Below, piece after piece: positions 47,040-55,663 of a DNA stretch of 61,091 nt (positions are counted from its first letter, which is position 1; each line of letters starts with the position of its first letter). Under the pieces are notes generated by a model that had not been told where the DNA came from, did no database searches, and worked only from the letters and a program-made list of their open reading frames with translations. Source of the DNA: Methanobrevibacter olleyae (lineage in GTDB: Archaea > Methanobacteriota > Methanobacteria > Methanobacteriales > Methanobacteriaceae); contig SUTG01000007.1 of assembly GCA_015063035.1 (NCBI GenBank), positions 1-61,091 of the forward strand, read 5' to 3'. Made by a program: the position numbers and the translations under genes.

Positions 47040-47867
47040 TTATAAAATCAATTTATCCACAACATGAATAAACTGATTCGCTTCTGTTTCCAAACTATGG
47101 TCTGGGTTTCCACGCATTTCAAATACAATAGCTGGAACTCCTCCATCATCTATAGGAATTGTAGAGTAAGGTGGACTTGAATAGCTTGCAGGCTCATAGT
47201 AAATCACATAAGTTAAGGCCTTTGTCACATTATTCGCTGCATCATAAGCTACAGTGTCATTTGAACGTGGCGCGAATATATAAGGATCCTGCACATACCC
47301 TCCATTTGAAGCGTGGATGTCAATGGCTAAGCTGTAATTGTTTTTAATCACATCACTGACTACATAATCCTGTGCAAGCAACTGTCCGTTCATTCTACTT
47401 TCTTCAAAATCATCGCTTTCAGCAGTTACGTTAATCCTATAAACGTAATATGAATAGTTCAAGTGGTCTGAATTGTTCATAAGACTGTCATAAATAGCAT
47501 CATGTGCATTTGATTCACGTGGGTGCTGACCTAAAATGTATGCAACCTTAACAGATGAATTTGCATTCCCATAAGGCCCTTCTACAGTTACGGTTCCTAT
47601 GCTGTTCTTACCTATTTCCTTAATTGGCTTGTCTGCAGAACCTTCTGTGAATGAACTGAACAAGTCAGTTGGAATATACTTCAAAACGCTATCCAAAATA
47701 GGATAATCTTCTGAAAGCTCCTTTAGGAAACTGTCTTCATTTGTTGCATAATCATAGCAAAGAACGAAACCCTCAGCTAATATGACAATGAGAATGATTA
47801 AAAAATAGAGTAATTTTTTAGAAGGTTTTCTAGATTTTTTCCTTTGTGCATTGTCTTCATCAGCCAT
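47040..47867 (-). CDS. Membrane-anchored M14-like metallopeptidase
   Basis: A 275-aa protein with a short basic cytosolic tail, one helix (about residues 19-38) and an outward domain with M14 zinc-carboxypeptidase features: His115-x-x-Glu118 in GQHPRES, a third zinc ligand at His185 in IDIHAS, and a candidate catalytic Glu250 in VFEMRG. It could trim pseudomurein peptides or surface proteins. The start is ATG 47867 with GGTGTTT upstream. The whole M14 fold cannot be checked by eye, so the assignment rests on the motif order. Confidence 0.68.
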   Translation of the reverse strand: MADEDNAQRKKSRKPSKKLLYFLIILIVILAEGFVLCYDYATNEDSFLKELSEDYPILDSVLKYIPTDLFSSFTEGSADKPIKEIGKNSIGTVTVEGPYGNANSSVKVAYILGQHPRESNAHDAIYDSLMNNSDHLNYSYYVYRINVTAESDDFEESRMNGQLLAQDYVVSDVIKNNYSLAIDIHASNGGYVQDPYIFAPRSNDTVAYDAANNVTKALTYVIYYEPASYSSPPYSTIPIDDGGVPAIVFEMRGNPDHSLETEANQFIHVVDKLIL

Positions 47868-47919
47868 ATAAACACCAAAAATAATTATTTCACTAAAATC
47901 CTAAAACCTTATAAAAACA

Positions 47920-47943
47920 TTAAAAGGAATGATTCCCTTTTTT
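47920..47943 (-). terminator. Hairpin terminator candidate after the small basic gene
   Basis: On the minus strand GGGAATCATTCC forms a short palindrome flanked by AAA and TTT runs, followed by TTTTAATGTTTTT. It lies about 100 nt after the stop of the 34-aa gene. Confidence 0.35.
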
Positions 47944-48032
47944 AGAAATAAACTTTGCAAATAAAATTTGATATTTTAATAAAAATTGTTATGATTATAA
48001 AAATTAAAAGCTAGAAAAAGCAAGTTGGAAAA

Positions 48033-48137
48033 TTATTTTTTCCAAGTTTGTCTTACTCCTCTACCTTTTTTACTACCAGGCTTTTTGTAAGATCTTTTAG
48101 GTCTGGTTCTTTTGTTGGTACCTTTTACTTTTGCCAT
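48033..48137 (-). CDS. 34-aa basic protein, unknown function
   Basis: A very short gene: MAKVKGTNKRTRPKRSY, then KKPGSKKGRGVRQTWKK, then TAA. More than a third of its residues are Lys or Arg. GGAGGATTATT just before the ATG is one of the best ribosome binding sites in the window, which supports real translation. Such proteins in archaea are often ribosome- or nucleic-acid-associated, but I do not recognise the family. Confidence 0.75.
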   Translation of the reverse strand: MAKVKGTNKRTRPKRSYKKPGSKKGRGVRQTWKK

Positions 48138-48449
48138 AATAATCCTCCTTTAATTTTTGATGATAATATTCATAAGATTAATTTATGAAATAAAATAAAT
48201 AGAAATCACCATATTTAAGCAAATATGATTAAAATCTTTATAAAAATAGCTTTAATAATAAAACCTAATAAAATGTTTATTTTCAATACATATAAACTTT
48301 TTCCCTTAATCATTCTCTAATGAGCTTGAAATCAAAATTAATAATCTACTAAAATTTAACAAAATCATTTATTAATTAATAAACTCTTAAAATTTAACTA
48401 AATCATTTATTATTAATAAACTCTTAAAATTTAACAGATTCTTTCTTTT
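48138..48449. other. Spacer between the small basic gene and the MFS transporter
   Basis: About 310 nt. It holds the promoter of the small basic gene and, nearer 48350-48440, a twofold near-repeat of AATTTAACxAAATCATTTATTA and AATAAACTCTTAAAATTTAAC type (about 55-bp step). No gene seen. Confidence 0.55.
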
Positions 48450-49832
48450 TTAAGCATTAAGAGTGAAATCCCCCTCTAGCTTCATTCCATATAATGAACA
48501 GACCACCGCAATTATGCATGCCAATGCACAGACAGCGCAAATTATTCCAGAAGCTTGAGTGATCATTCCTGCATGTTCGGTGGCTAATATCAAATTGCCC
48601 ATGATCCATGAGAATACCAATGTCATAAGACCGAGACTCATAGTCTGACCGATTGCCCTTATAGTAAGCTGTGCAGCAGAGGCATGGGGAGCATACTCTT
48701 GAGGAACCGCACTTACAATCGCATTCATGTTTGGACTGGAGAACAATCCCATTCCCAAAGCCTGCAGGGCCATTGCAATTACAATAACGTAAATAGGAGT
48801 GTTTGGATCCAAAAATACCAATATCAAAAGTGCAACTGCAGTTATAACCATTCCAATAGATGCGATCTTTTGAGGATGAATCCTGTCTGAAAGCCTTCCT
48901 GCATTAGGTGCAGTGATTGACATGATGATAGGGCTGACAAGCAATATCAAACCTGTAAGCTGAGGATCCCATCCCTTGACATATTGGAAATAGTAATTGA
49001 ATATTGTAGATAATGCCATCACAGAGAAAAAGCCACATAATCCTGCAATGTTATACAATGAGAAACTCTTGTTTTTCAATAAGCCGACCTTAAAGACAGG
49101 GGTCATTTGCCTTAACTCGTAAACTCCGAATAAGATAAGAAGTATGGTTCCTATGACTACAAATATTTTTCCAATGAAACTTATCAAATCTGTGAATCCA
49201 TAAATGAAGAAGAATATTCCGCAGACATATAAAATTGCTCCGATTATATCAATCCTATCGTTCTTGCTTGTTTTCCATTCTCCCTCAATTTTGAACATCA
49301 TTAGAAGTATGCAAATTACCATAAATGGTATGGAAAAATAGAAAATTGATCTCCATCCAAGGTTTTGAACTAAAAATCCGCATATTACTGGGGATAATGA
49401 TGTTCCTAAATAAACCCCTGCAACAATGATTCCTAAAGCTTTTCCACGGTTTTCCTTGCTGATTGCCAATACCAAAATAGTCATTTCAGCCACATTTGAT
49501 AATCCTACACCTAAACCTTGAACAATCCTTGAAAACAAGAAGGTTTCGGATGAAAACGCTATGCATGAAATGAAAAAACCTAAAACAAGCAATATATTAC
49601 CTATAATATATGATTTCTTTGATCCGAATTTGCTTGATATCTGCCCTGAAGGAAGTGTGGCCATAGTCACAACAAAAACAAACAAGGTGGGAATCCAATT
49701 CTGAACAACATTGTTCATACCAAACTCAGCTCCAATGCTTGGAACTGCAATGATTATCCCATTCAAGACAAATACGCCGAAAAAAGAAGTGATGAATGAA
49801 ATCACTACCAATATCCTTTCGAAATTTTCCAT
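48450..49832 (-). CDS. MFS exporter, EmrB/QacA-like
   Basis: A 460-aa major facilitator with about 14 membrane helices, the number of the DHA2 (EmrB/QacA) drug-proton antiporters. GQISSKFGSKK (loop 2-3) is the family's cytosolic motif, and SRIVQGLGVGLSNVAE and GWRSIFYFSIPF match conserved segments. The cargo is unknown. AAAGGTAG lies before ATG 49832. It is downstream of argJ on the same strand after about 50 nt and may be co-transcribed, though no functional link is evident. Confidence 0.88.
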   Translation of the reverse strand: MENFERILVVISFITSFFGVFVLNGIIIAVPSIGAEFGMNNVVQNWIPTLFVFVVTMATLPSGQISSKFGSKKSYIIGNILLVLGFFISCIAFSSETFLFSRIVQGLGVGLSNVAEMTILVLAISKENRGKALGIIVAGVYLGTSLSPVICGFLVQNLGWRSIFYFSIPFMVICILLMMFKIEGEWKTSKNDRIDIIGAILYVCGIFFFIYGFTDLISFIGKIFVVIGTILLILFGVYELRQMTPVFKVGLLKNKSFSLYNIAGLCGFFSVMALSTIFNYYFQYVKGWDPQLTGLILLVSPIIMSITAPNAGRLSDRIHPQKIASIGMVITAVALLILVFLDPNTPIYVIVIAMALQALGMGLFSSPNMNAIVSAVPQEYAPHASAAQLTIRAIGQTMSLGLMTLVFSWIMGNLILATEHAGMITQASGIICAVCALACIIAVVCSLYGMKLEGDFTLNA

Positions 49833-49884
49833 GAAAAACTACCTTTCCCAAAATAGCATTATCTCATTAAAGCATTCATTATGC

Positions 49885-51108
49885 CTAAGTTGTATATTCC
49901 GCATTGATCTTTACATAATCATAAGTGAGGTCGCAACCCCAAGCGGTTGCACTTGCATCCCCTTGATACAAATCAACAACTATGTTTACTGTCTTTTCCT
50001 GCATGATGCGTTCTGCAGAATTGAGCTCATCTGTCCCATCAAATGCAAGGATTTTACCTTTATCAACTAAAATGGCTTCCTTTCCATCATCTGAATTAAC
50101 AGAAACTGAAATCATGTCCTGATTCATTTCACAACCTGAATATCCTACAGCAGCCACTATTCTTCCCCAGTTAGGGTCTCCACCAAAAATAGCTGATTTT
50201 ACAAGTGAAGAGCTGATTACAGATTTGGAAGCCAATATTGCATCATTTTCATCCTTGGCGCCATTGACCTTGCATTCAATGAATTTGCTTGCCCCTTCAC
50301 CGTCACGAGCCATCATCTTAGCTAAGCTTATGCAAAGGAAATCCAAAGCTTCCTGAAAGTCCTCATTGATTTTGCCATCCTTAGCCACTTCAACACCAGA
50401 CTTTCCATTAGCCATCAAGATTGCAGTGTCATTGGTGCTTTGGTCTCCGTCAACGACAATCATGTTGAAGCTTCTATTTACAGCAGATTTCAATGCCTTA
50501 TTAATCATTCCAGAGGACATTACAGCATCAGTTGCCAAGAAACATAGCATGGTTCCCATATTAGGTGCAATCATTCCCACACCTTTTGTGATACCTCCAA
50601 TGGTAACCTTTTCACCATCGATTTCAGTTTCCACTGCAAATTCCTTATGGTAAGTGTCTGTTGTCATTAATGACTTGGCAGCATCGGTTGAGCTTTCTGC
50701 ACTGTGTTCCAATTTGGAAATTGACTCTTCAACCAAAGGCAAGATAATGTCCATAGGCATCTTTCTGCCGATTACGCCAGTTGATGCAGTGGCTATTTCA
50801 CTTGATGGAATATTGGTAATTCCAGATGCGAATTCAATTGTCTTGTCACAATCATCTATTCCATCTTGACCTGTGAAGCAGTTTGCATTTCCACTGTTTG
50901 CAACAACCAATGATATTTTTCCTCCTTTGATCATTTCCTTAGTGTGAATGATAGGTGCAGCCACAACCTTGTTTGATGTGAAAACTGCTGAAGCTGCGCT
51001 ATCTAAAGATTCAATGACAGTAAGACCGTATTTGCCTTCACGGCTTCCTGCTGCCCTAACACCTTCGACAGCACAAATTCCTCCTTCAATAACCTTAATC
51101 CTAGACAT
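49885..51108 (-). CDS. argJ: Glutamate N-acetyltransferase / ornithine acetyltransferase
   Basis: A 407-aa enzyme that moves the acetyl group from N-acetylornithine to glutamate in arginine synthesis. It is made as a precursor that cuts itself; the nucleophile is Thr186 in APNMGTMLCF, where most relatives have ATML. GVIGRKMP and GDPNWGRIVAAVGYSG are further family segments. The start is ATG 51108 behind AAAGGAGAT. argB lies about 8 kb away on the same strand. Confidence 0.94.
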   Translation of the reverse strand: MSRIKVIEGGICAVEGVRAAGSREGKYGLTVIESLDSAASAVFTSNKVVAAPIIHTKEMIKGGKISLVVANSGNANCFTGQDGIDDCDKTIEFASGITNIPSSEIATASTGVIGRKMPMDIILPLVEESISKLEHSAESSTDAAKSLMTTDTYHKEFAVETEIDGEKVTIGGITKGVGMIAPNMGTMLCFLATDAVMSSGMINKALKSAVNRSFNMIVVDGDQSTNDTAILMANGKSGVEVAKDGKINEDFQEALDFLCISLAKMMARDGEGASKFIECKVNGAKDENDAILASKSVISSSLVKSAIFGGDPNWGRIVAAVGYSGCEMNQDMISVSVNSDDGKEAILVDKGKILAFDGTDELNSAERIMQEKTVNIVVDLYQGDASATAWGCDLTYDYVKINAEYTT

Positions 51109-51198
51109 GATATCTCCTTTTAAATTATAATAAAAATAAATTGTGAATTAAAAAAAACTTAAAGAAAAATTAGAAAAAATAGAGAAAGATTTCTCCAA

Positions 51199-51657
51199 TC
51201 AATAGATGTCAGCACTATTCGAAGCATTGAATGCAGTGATTTCCTGACCTTCGGTAACGTTCTCATGAAAATCATAATAGGATATTTGAGTGCCGTTTTC
51301 ATCATGCAAGTCATAACTGCTGTTTTCATAAGCAGTTATATTGTCAGTTACATTCATATATTGCACTTCTCCAGAACTTGGTTCACTTCCAATGCCTGTA
51401 ATCATTGAAATGCCTAAGGCCAAACCGCAAATGAAGGCAATTAGGATAATTATCATTAGAAGTACTTGTCTAGGGCTTCTAGGCTTTTTTTGAACAGAAC
51501 TCTTAGACCAAATGGAACTTAATGAGCCATTAGGTTTTTTAGTTCTGCCAGACTGTCTGGAAGCTCTGGAGTTTTTAGAATTAGTGGGGTTTCTAGTTAT
51601 TAAAACATTCTTGTTTTGCTGATTTCTAGAATTCCTAGATCTTCTGCCGATTGCCAT
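51199..51657 (-). CDS. Membrane-anchored protein with basic cytosolic tail
   Basis: A 152-aa protein. About 60 N-terminal residues are Arg/Lys/Ser/Asn-rich, followed by one helix (about residues 62-85) and an acidic outward tail with several N-glycosylation-type sites (NVT, NIT, NSS, NGT). No domain recognised. The start is ATG 51657; GGTGAAATT before it is the ribosome binding site, and an upstream GTG overlaps it. It lies upstream of argJ on the same strand. Confidence 0.7.
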   Translation of the reverse strand: MAIGRRSRNSRNQQNKNVLITRNPTNSKNSRASRQSGRTKKPNGSLSSIWSKSSVQKKPRSPRQVLLMIIILIAFICGLALGISMITGIGSEPSSGEVQYMNVTDNITAYENSSYDLHDENGTQISYYDFHENVTEGQEITAFNASNSADIY

Positions 51658-51739
51658 TTTTAATTTCACCACAAATTTACATCTTTTAAGTCTTAAAGAC
51701 TATAATTGAATTAAAATTAATTAATATTTTTTATCTAAT

Positions 51740-52942
51740 TTATCTAAATGTATAATAAGCAACGAGCAATAAAACTATTAAAAGTCCATAAATGCCCATT
51801 CCCATTACAGCAAGCAAATATGATGCAACAAACATTACAATGAATGCAGTTATTAACTTGCCTTTCTTATTGGTTAGGAATTCGCATAGGGTTCTTGTAA
51901 AGTCTGATGGAATGAAATATCCATACAAACCATTAGCCAAATCGAATACCACTAAAGACAATGCGCCGAAACCATGAATGCTCTCTGCAATGTTTGCTCG
52001 TTCACCTGCTTCTCTTCTGCTTCTTCCGATTCCAATCTTGACTTTAGCCCCGTTGTTCAATATGAACCATGCACAGTCAAGACCTGCACGGATAGCTACA
52101 TCCTTACTTGGGAATTTTGCAATCAAGTCATCTCCACCTTCACGGTATCCCTCTATTTGACCTTCGCAATCTTCCATGAACTCCTTAACGCTTGTCATCA
52201 ATTCAACAAGCTTGTTTCTTCCATACTTGGAAATGAAATTTGTTGAGTCCACAATATCAATGAAGAGGTATTGCTGGAACTCTGGAGGTTCGGATTCCGC
52301 CAATTTGAATGGAGTGTCCAATACAAGTGCATATTCGCCACCTAATTTAGTGAATGCAACACCTGGAGAATCTCCAACTTCCTTATTGAACTTAATGGAT
52401 CTTTCAATAGCTGCAGCACCAGTCATACCAGCAGCAGCCCTTACTCTAATTCCATTATCCAAACCAATGCCCACCAATCTTATGGCCACTCTGATTGCAT
52501 CGTTTTTGGACATCAATCGTGAAACGATTTCAGTTTCGCTTCTTTCGATAATTTCTCCATTTTCCCTTAAAATAATGTCAGTGAAAAGATTAATAATATA
52601 GGAAGGTTCAGAAAGCTCCACATACATGTAACGGTCACTACCCATAATTATATTGCTTACAAGAGCATATTCCTCAACCTTATCTTGAGCAGGAAGTAAT
52701 TCATAAAAGCTATGATTTTCTGGAATGTTTTCACGGCCAACATCTCTAACCAAGTTGGTAAAAATACTTTCTGTTGTGATATGTGCCTTGTCAATCTCCA
52801 TTAGCATGGTTTGAGTGTAATTGAACATGTCCACATATTCTGTTTCCAGTGGAGTTGTAGGGAAGTATTTAGTACCTATGCTTATGATTTCATGTTTTGT
52901 AACTAATGAAACAAGCTTTCTTATAATACTGTGTTCAGCCAT
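51740..52942 (-). CDS. Membrane-anchored palm-domain protein (GTP cyclohydrolase III/cyclase-like)
   Basis: A 400-aa protein. Residues 1-215 form an unrecognised mixed domain. Residues about 222-340 form a nucleotidyl-cyclase-type palm domain: YLFIDIVDST with Asp229/Asp232 as first metal site, GYREGGDDLIAKF with Asp271/Asp272 as second, and VKIGIGRSRREAGERAN, which resembles the GIGRTAEDA region of archaeal GTP cyclohydrolase III. Two C-terminal helices (about 363-397) anchor it to the membrane. It may cyclise or open GTP or make a signalling nucleotide. GGAGGTAAAAT lies before ATG 52942. A 47-bp repeat lies in its promoter region. Confidence 0.7.
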   Translation of the reverse strand: MAEHSIIRKLVSLVTKHEIISIGTKYFPTTPLETEYVDMFNYTQTMLMEIDKAHITTESIFTNLVRDVGRENIPENHSFYELLPAQDKVEEYALVSNIIMGSDRYMYVELSEPSYIINLFTDIILRENGEIIERSETEIVSRLMSKNDAIRVAIRLVGIGLDNGIRVRAAAGMTGAAAIERSIKFNKEVGDSPGVAFTKLGGEYALVLDTPFKLAESEPPEFQQYLFIDIVDSTNFISKYGRNKLVELMTSVKEFMEDCEGQIEGYREGGDDLIAKFPSKDVAIRAGLDCAWFILNNGAKVKIGIGRSRREAGERANIAESIHGFGALSLVVFDLANGLYGYFIPSDFTRTLCEFLTNKKGKLITAFIVMFVASYLLAVMGMGIYGLLIVLLLVAYYTFR

Positions 52943-52976
52943 ATTTTACCTCCTATTAGTTTTTTAAATATCAATA

Positions 52977-53090
52977 AATTGTTAAGAATGAATTGTTAAA
53001 ATCCATTTTATAAATAACTAAATAATTGTTAAGCATGAATCGTTAAAATCCATTTTATAAATAACTAAATAATTGTTAAGCATGAATCGT
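52977..53090. repeat. 47-bp tandem repeat, about 2.4 copies
   Basis: AATTGTTAAGAATGAATTG-type units begin at 52977, 53024 and 53071 (later copies have AAGCATGAATCG). The array starts 35 nt upstream of the palm-domain gene and fills most of its promoter region. Confidence 0.9.
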
Positions 53091-53164
53091 AAATATCATA
53101 ACCAAATTGCAATAACCCATCAGATAGAATTTTGCAAAAAATATAAATTGAAAGATTAGGTTAT

Positions 53165-54205
53165 TTAATCCTTATCTTTCTTTTTCTTGGAATTCTTTTC
53201 CAAATAGATTTCAAATTCACCTGGTTTTTCAAGAATCATGTTAGGCTTGACTGAAACGAATGGGAACTTCCATGAACCTAATCTGCCTGCAATTGTACTT
53301 GCAATGTTTCTTGAATTCTTCTTAATGAAGACTTCGTCATAGGTGTTTGTTTGAATTTCAATGTTGTATGGAGGATTGTCTTCCACCTCATCAGTCAAGA
53401 CTATGTTCAATCCGAAGTAGCCTGGCTTGATGAACAAGTCATTTCTAACTGCGATAAGTGGCTTGTGAACCAGTCTCAATCTATCTGCTACAGTTACTGA
53501 AATGTTACCCGCATCCTTGACTGCAGCCTTATAGTCTTTTGGATGAACAAGAACAAAGATCACATAGGGAACTGATGTTTCAACATCATCCACCATTTCC
53601 ATAACCTTGTCAAACATTGGCAATTTGGAGAATATTCCCTCTATTTTTGAGGAAACGTTATCTTGTTCAGACTCATCAAGCAAGAGAATAGCTTGCTTTG
53701 CAACATTCAATGGAGTGAATTTGGTTGTTTCCTTTCCTTTGTAGACAACCCAACGTTTTCTTTCAAGCTCATTCAATGTTTCATCACAGATGTTCTGCAA
53801 GAGATTCTTGACCTTTTTAGGCTTTTTGGCCTTACCCATTACCAATTCATTGTCCTGAATTGAAAATGGAATCCTTATGCTGTTGATGTCTGGGAATTCA
53901 GACATGAAATCCCTGAACTTGTCATTGGACAATACCTTTGCATCCTCTTCATAAGCCAAGTCAAGAATGTAATGGTCTGCAATGGTTCCTACAGGAACCT
54001 CATCAATGATTCCATCATTAACCAATCTGACAAAAGTCTCCTTATCATCTATATTATGACGCAAGGAAGCGTCCGCTATGATTAAAAAGTCATGACCTTC
54101 TTCTTCCAATGCCTTTACAGCTAAGGTGATGTTTTTTAATTTAGCCTTTGAGCCTTCCTCTTTATGAAAATGTGCAACGTTTGCAGCATCAATAATAACT
54201 TTCAA
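53165..54205 (-). CDS. NYN-domain ribonuclease-like protein (Zc3h12a type)
   Basis: A 346-aa protein with an N-terminal NYN/PIN nuclease domain (about 1-120) like that of Zc3h12a/Regnase. Acidic metal-site residues appear in VIIDAANVAHF, LIIADAS, ADHYILDLA and VLSNDKFRDF, in the right order. The remaining 220 residues are not recognised; they have a basic, Lys-rich end (KKKKDKD). It probably cuts RNA. The start is TTG 54205 with AGGGTGAT close upstream; an earlier in-frame TTG at 54220 precedes that site. Confidence 0.8.
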   Translation of the reverse strand: MKVIIDAANVAHFHKEEGSKAKLKNITLAVKALEEEGHDFLIIADASLRHNIDDKETFVRLVNDGIIDEVPVGTIADHYILDLAYEEDAKVLSNDKFRDFMSEFPDINSIRIPFSIQDNELVMGKAKKPKKVKNLLQNICDETLNELERKRWVVYKGKETTKFTPLNVAKQAILLLDESEQDNVSSKIEGIFSKLPMFDKVMEMVDDVETSVPYVIFVLVHPKDYKAAVKDAGNISVTVADRLRLVHKPLIAVRNDLFIKPGYFGLNIVLTDEVEDNPPYNIEIQTNTYDEVFIKKNSRNIASTIAGRLGSWKFPFVSVKPNMILEKPGEFEIYLEKNSKKKKDKD

Positions 54206-54432
54206 GATATCACCCTTCAAAAGTTTATTTAATTATAATTTTTTTAATGAATGATTTAATTCTCGTTTTAATTCTTGTTTATCAATCTAAATACAAAAAT
54301 ACTAAAAATATCCTTATAAATATTTTCTTATTTAATATTATCTTATTTAATTTTTTTGTATTATTATTTATACTATAAATATATATTAGTAATAAAATAT
54401 TTAAATCTTTTCGACTCATAGAAAAATAATTT

Positions 54433-54559
54433 AAAAAATGCTTTTAGAAAAGATAGATAGTTTAAAATCGTAGAAACTAGAAAAAACAATAAAAAAATGC
54501 TTTTAGAAAAGATAGATAGTTTAAAATCGTAGAAACTAGAAAAAACAATAAAAAAATGC
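54433..54559. repeat. 59-bp tandem repeat, 2.1 copies
   Basis: AAAAAATGCTTTTAGAAAAG begins at 54433 and 54492, and AAAAAATGC again at 54551. The two full units are virtually identical. A 62-residue open frame across them is an artefact. Confidence 0.92.
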
Positions 54560-54619
54560 AAGTCTAAACTGTTAAAAAAAGAAAATTAAAACTATAAAAA
54601 TAAAAAAATAAGAAAAGAA

Positions 54620-54925
54620 TTATTTGGATTGAGCAGCTTCAGCTGCCTTTAATTCTTTTTTGGATCTTCTTACAAGATCTCTTAAAGCGTTTGAAACATT
54701 TGGAGGAACAGATCCTTCTTCCTTGTTTAAAATCACTTCAGAAATAATGTTAGAAAGAACGAAAATCGCATGTTTGTGCTCTGCCTTTGTCCTGTGAATA
54801 TGATGAGGACTTATGTTTAACGCAAGGTAATCGTCAAAGAACTCATGAGCAGAGTTATCAGTGTCTAAATATTTTAAAACATATACTAAAAATTGATGTA
54901 ATTGAATCATTTCATCCTTATACAT
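54620..54925 (-). CDS. UPF0058 family protein
   Basis: A 101-aa, mostly helical archaeal protein. It starts MYKDEMIQLHQFLVYVLKYL and has SPHHIHRTKAEHKHAIFVL, which is the family pattern as I recall it. It is found widely in euryarchaea and has no known function. The start is ATG 54925 with AAAGGTATT upstream. Confidence 0.87.
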   Translation of the reverse strand: MYKDEMIQLHQFLVYVLKYLDTDNSAHEFFDDYLALNISPHHIHRTKAEHKHAIFVLSNIISEVILNKEEGSVPPNVSNALRDLVRRSKKELKAAEAAQSK

Positions 54926-55663
54926 ATAATACCTTTCCTATATTTTAAAATTGTAAAAATAAATAATCTGTCTAAAGTCAAATATGATCATTTAACTTGA
55001 ATCATTAAACACATAACAAACGTAAAAATAAGCCGTAATCTCTGATTCATCTAAATACCAAGAGATTCATATCACCATTAGGATTTAAATGACTGACAAC
55101 AAAATCCCCATATAAACCTCAATAATGAACTACCTAAATTACATACTCAAATTTATTTTGTTAATAGTATTTTAAACACGATTATATTTAAAATTTATGT
55201 TTAACTATTTAAATTTTTATATTTAATTCTTTGTATCAAAAATATATAAATCTTTGTGTTGAATTGGATTTGAAAGCACGATTATTCAATAAAATTTAGA
55301 TTATTCCCTATAAAATATTGTAAAAAATAGACAAACTAATACTTAACTAAATTAAATAAGTAAGCTTTTTAAACAGTTGAAATTATTGGAAAAATCCACA
55401 TCTTGTGAAAAATCTATAGATTTAACAAAAGATAATGGAAAATTTTGTAAACCCCATATCCACAAATCTCCAAATCATAGAAAAAATAATGTAATTTAAT
55501 AATATTATTAATAATGTATATAAAATATAAAAAATATATTTAATTATGTTATAAATTATGCATCAATAATTCATGAAATATGATGCATAAAACAACAAAA
55601 CAAATGAAAAGAAATTATAATTATATTAATTTTAGTTTATTTTTATTTAGCAAGAGTGGTAGA
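54926..55663. other. Long divergent spacer between the UPF0058 gene and hisD
   Basis: About 740 nt. A patch at 55020-55150 is less A/T-biased than the rest and has an inverted pair AATCTCT (55037-55043) and AGAGATT (55061-55067), with GATTCAT repeated at 55044 and 55064; it might be a small RNA or gene remnant. TATATAAAATAT (about 55517-55528) is a TATA candidate for hisD, followed by the inverted repeat at 55556-55590. Confidence 0.6.
55556..55590 (+). promoter_or_regulatory. Perfect 10-bp inverted repeat upstream of hisD
   Basis: TTATGCATCA (55556-55565) and TGATGCATAA (55581-55590) are exact inverted arms with a 15-nt spacer. They lie about 30 nt after a TATA-like element and about 75 nt before the hisD start. 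It is most likely an operator near the transcription start, or a hairpin in the leader. Confidence 0.55.

Noticed and set aside
52120-52270. GGDD motif as a sign of a Cas10/CRISPR polymerase
   Set aside because: The adjacent GIGRSRREAGERAN segment fits GTP cyclohydrolase III-like proteins, there are C-terminal membrane helices, and no cas genes or CRISPR array are nearby.
54373-54561. 62-residue minus-strand open frame
   Set aside because: It arises from the 59-bp tandem repeat and A/T runs, has a Phe/Leu/Lys-only composition and no ribosome binding site.
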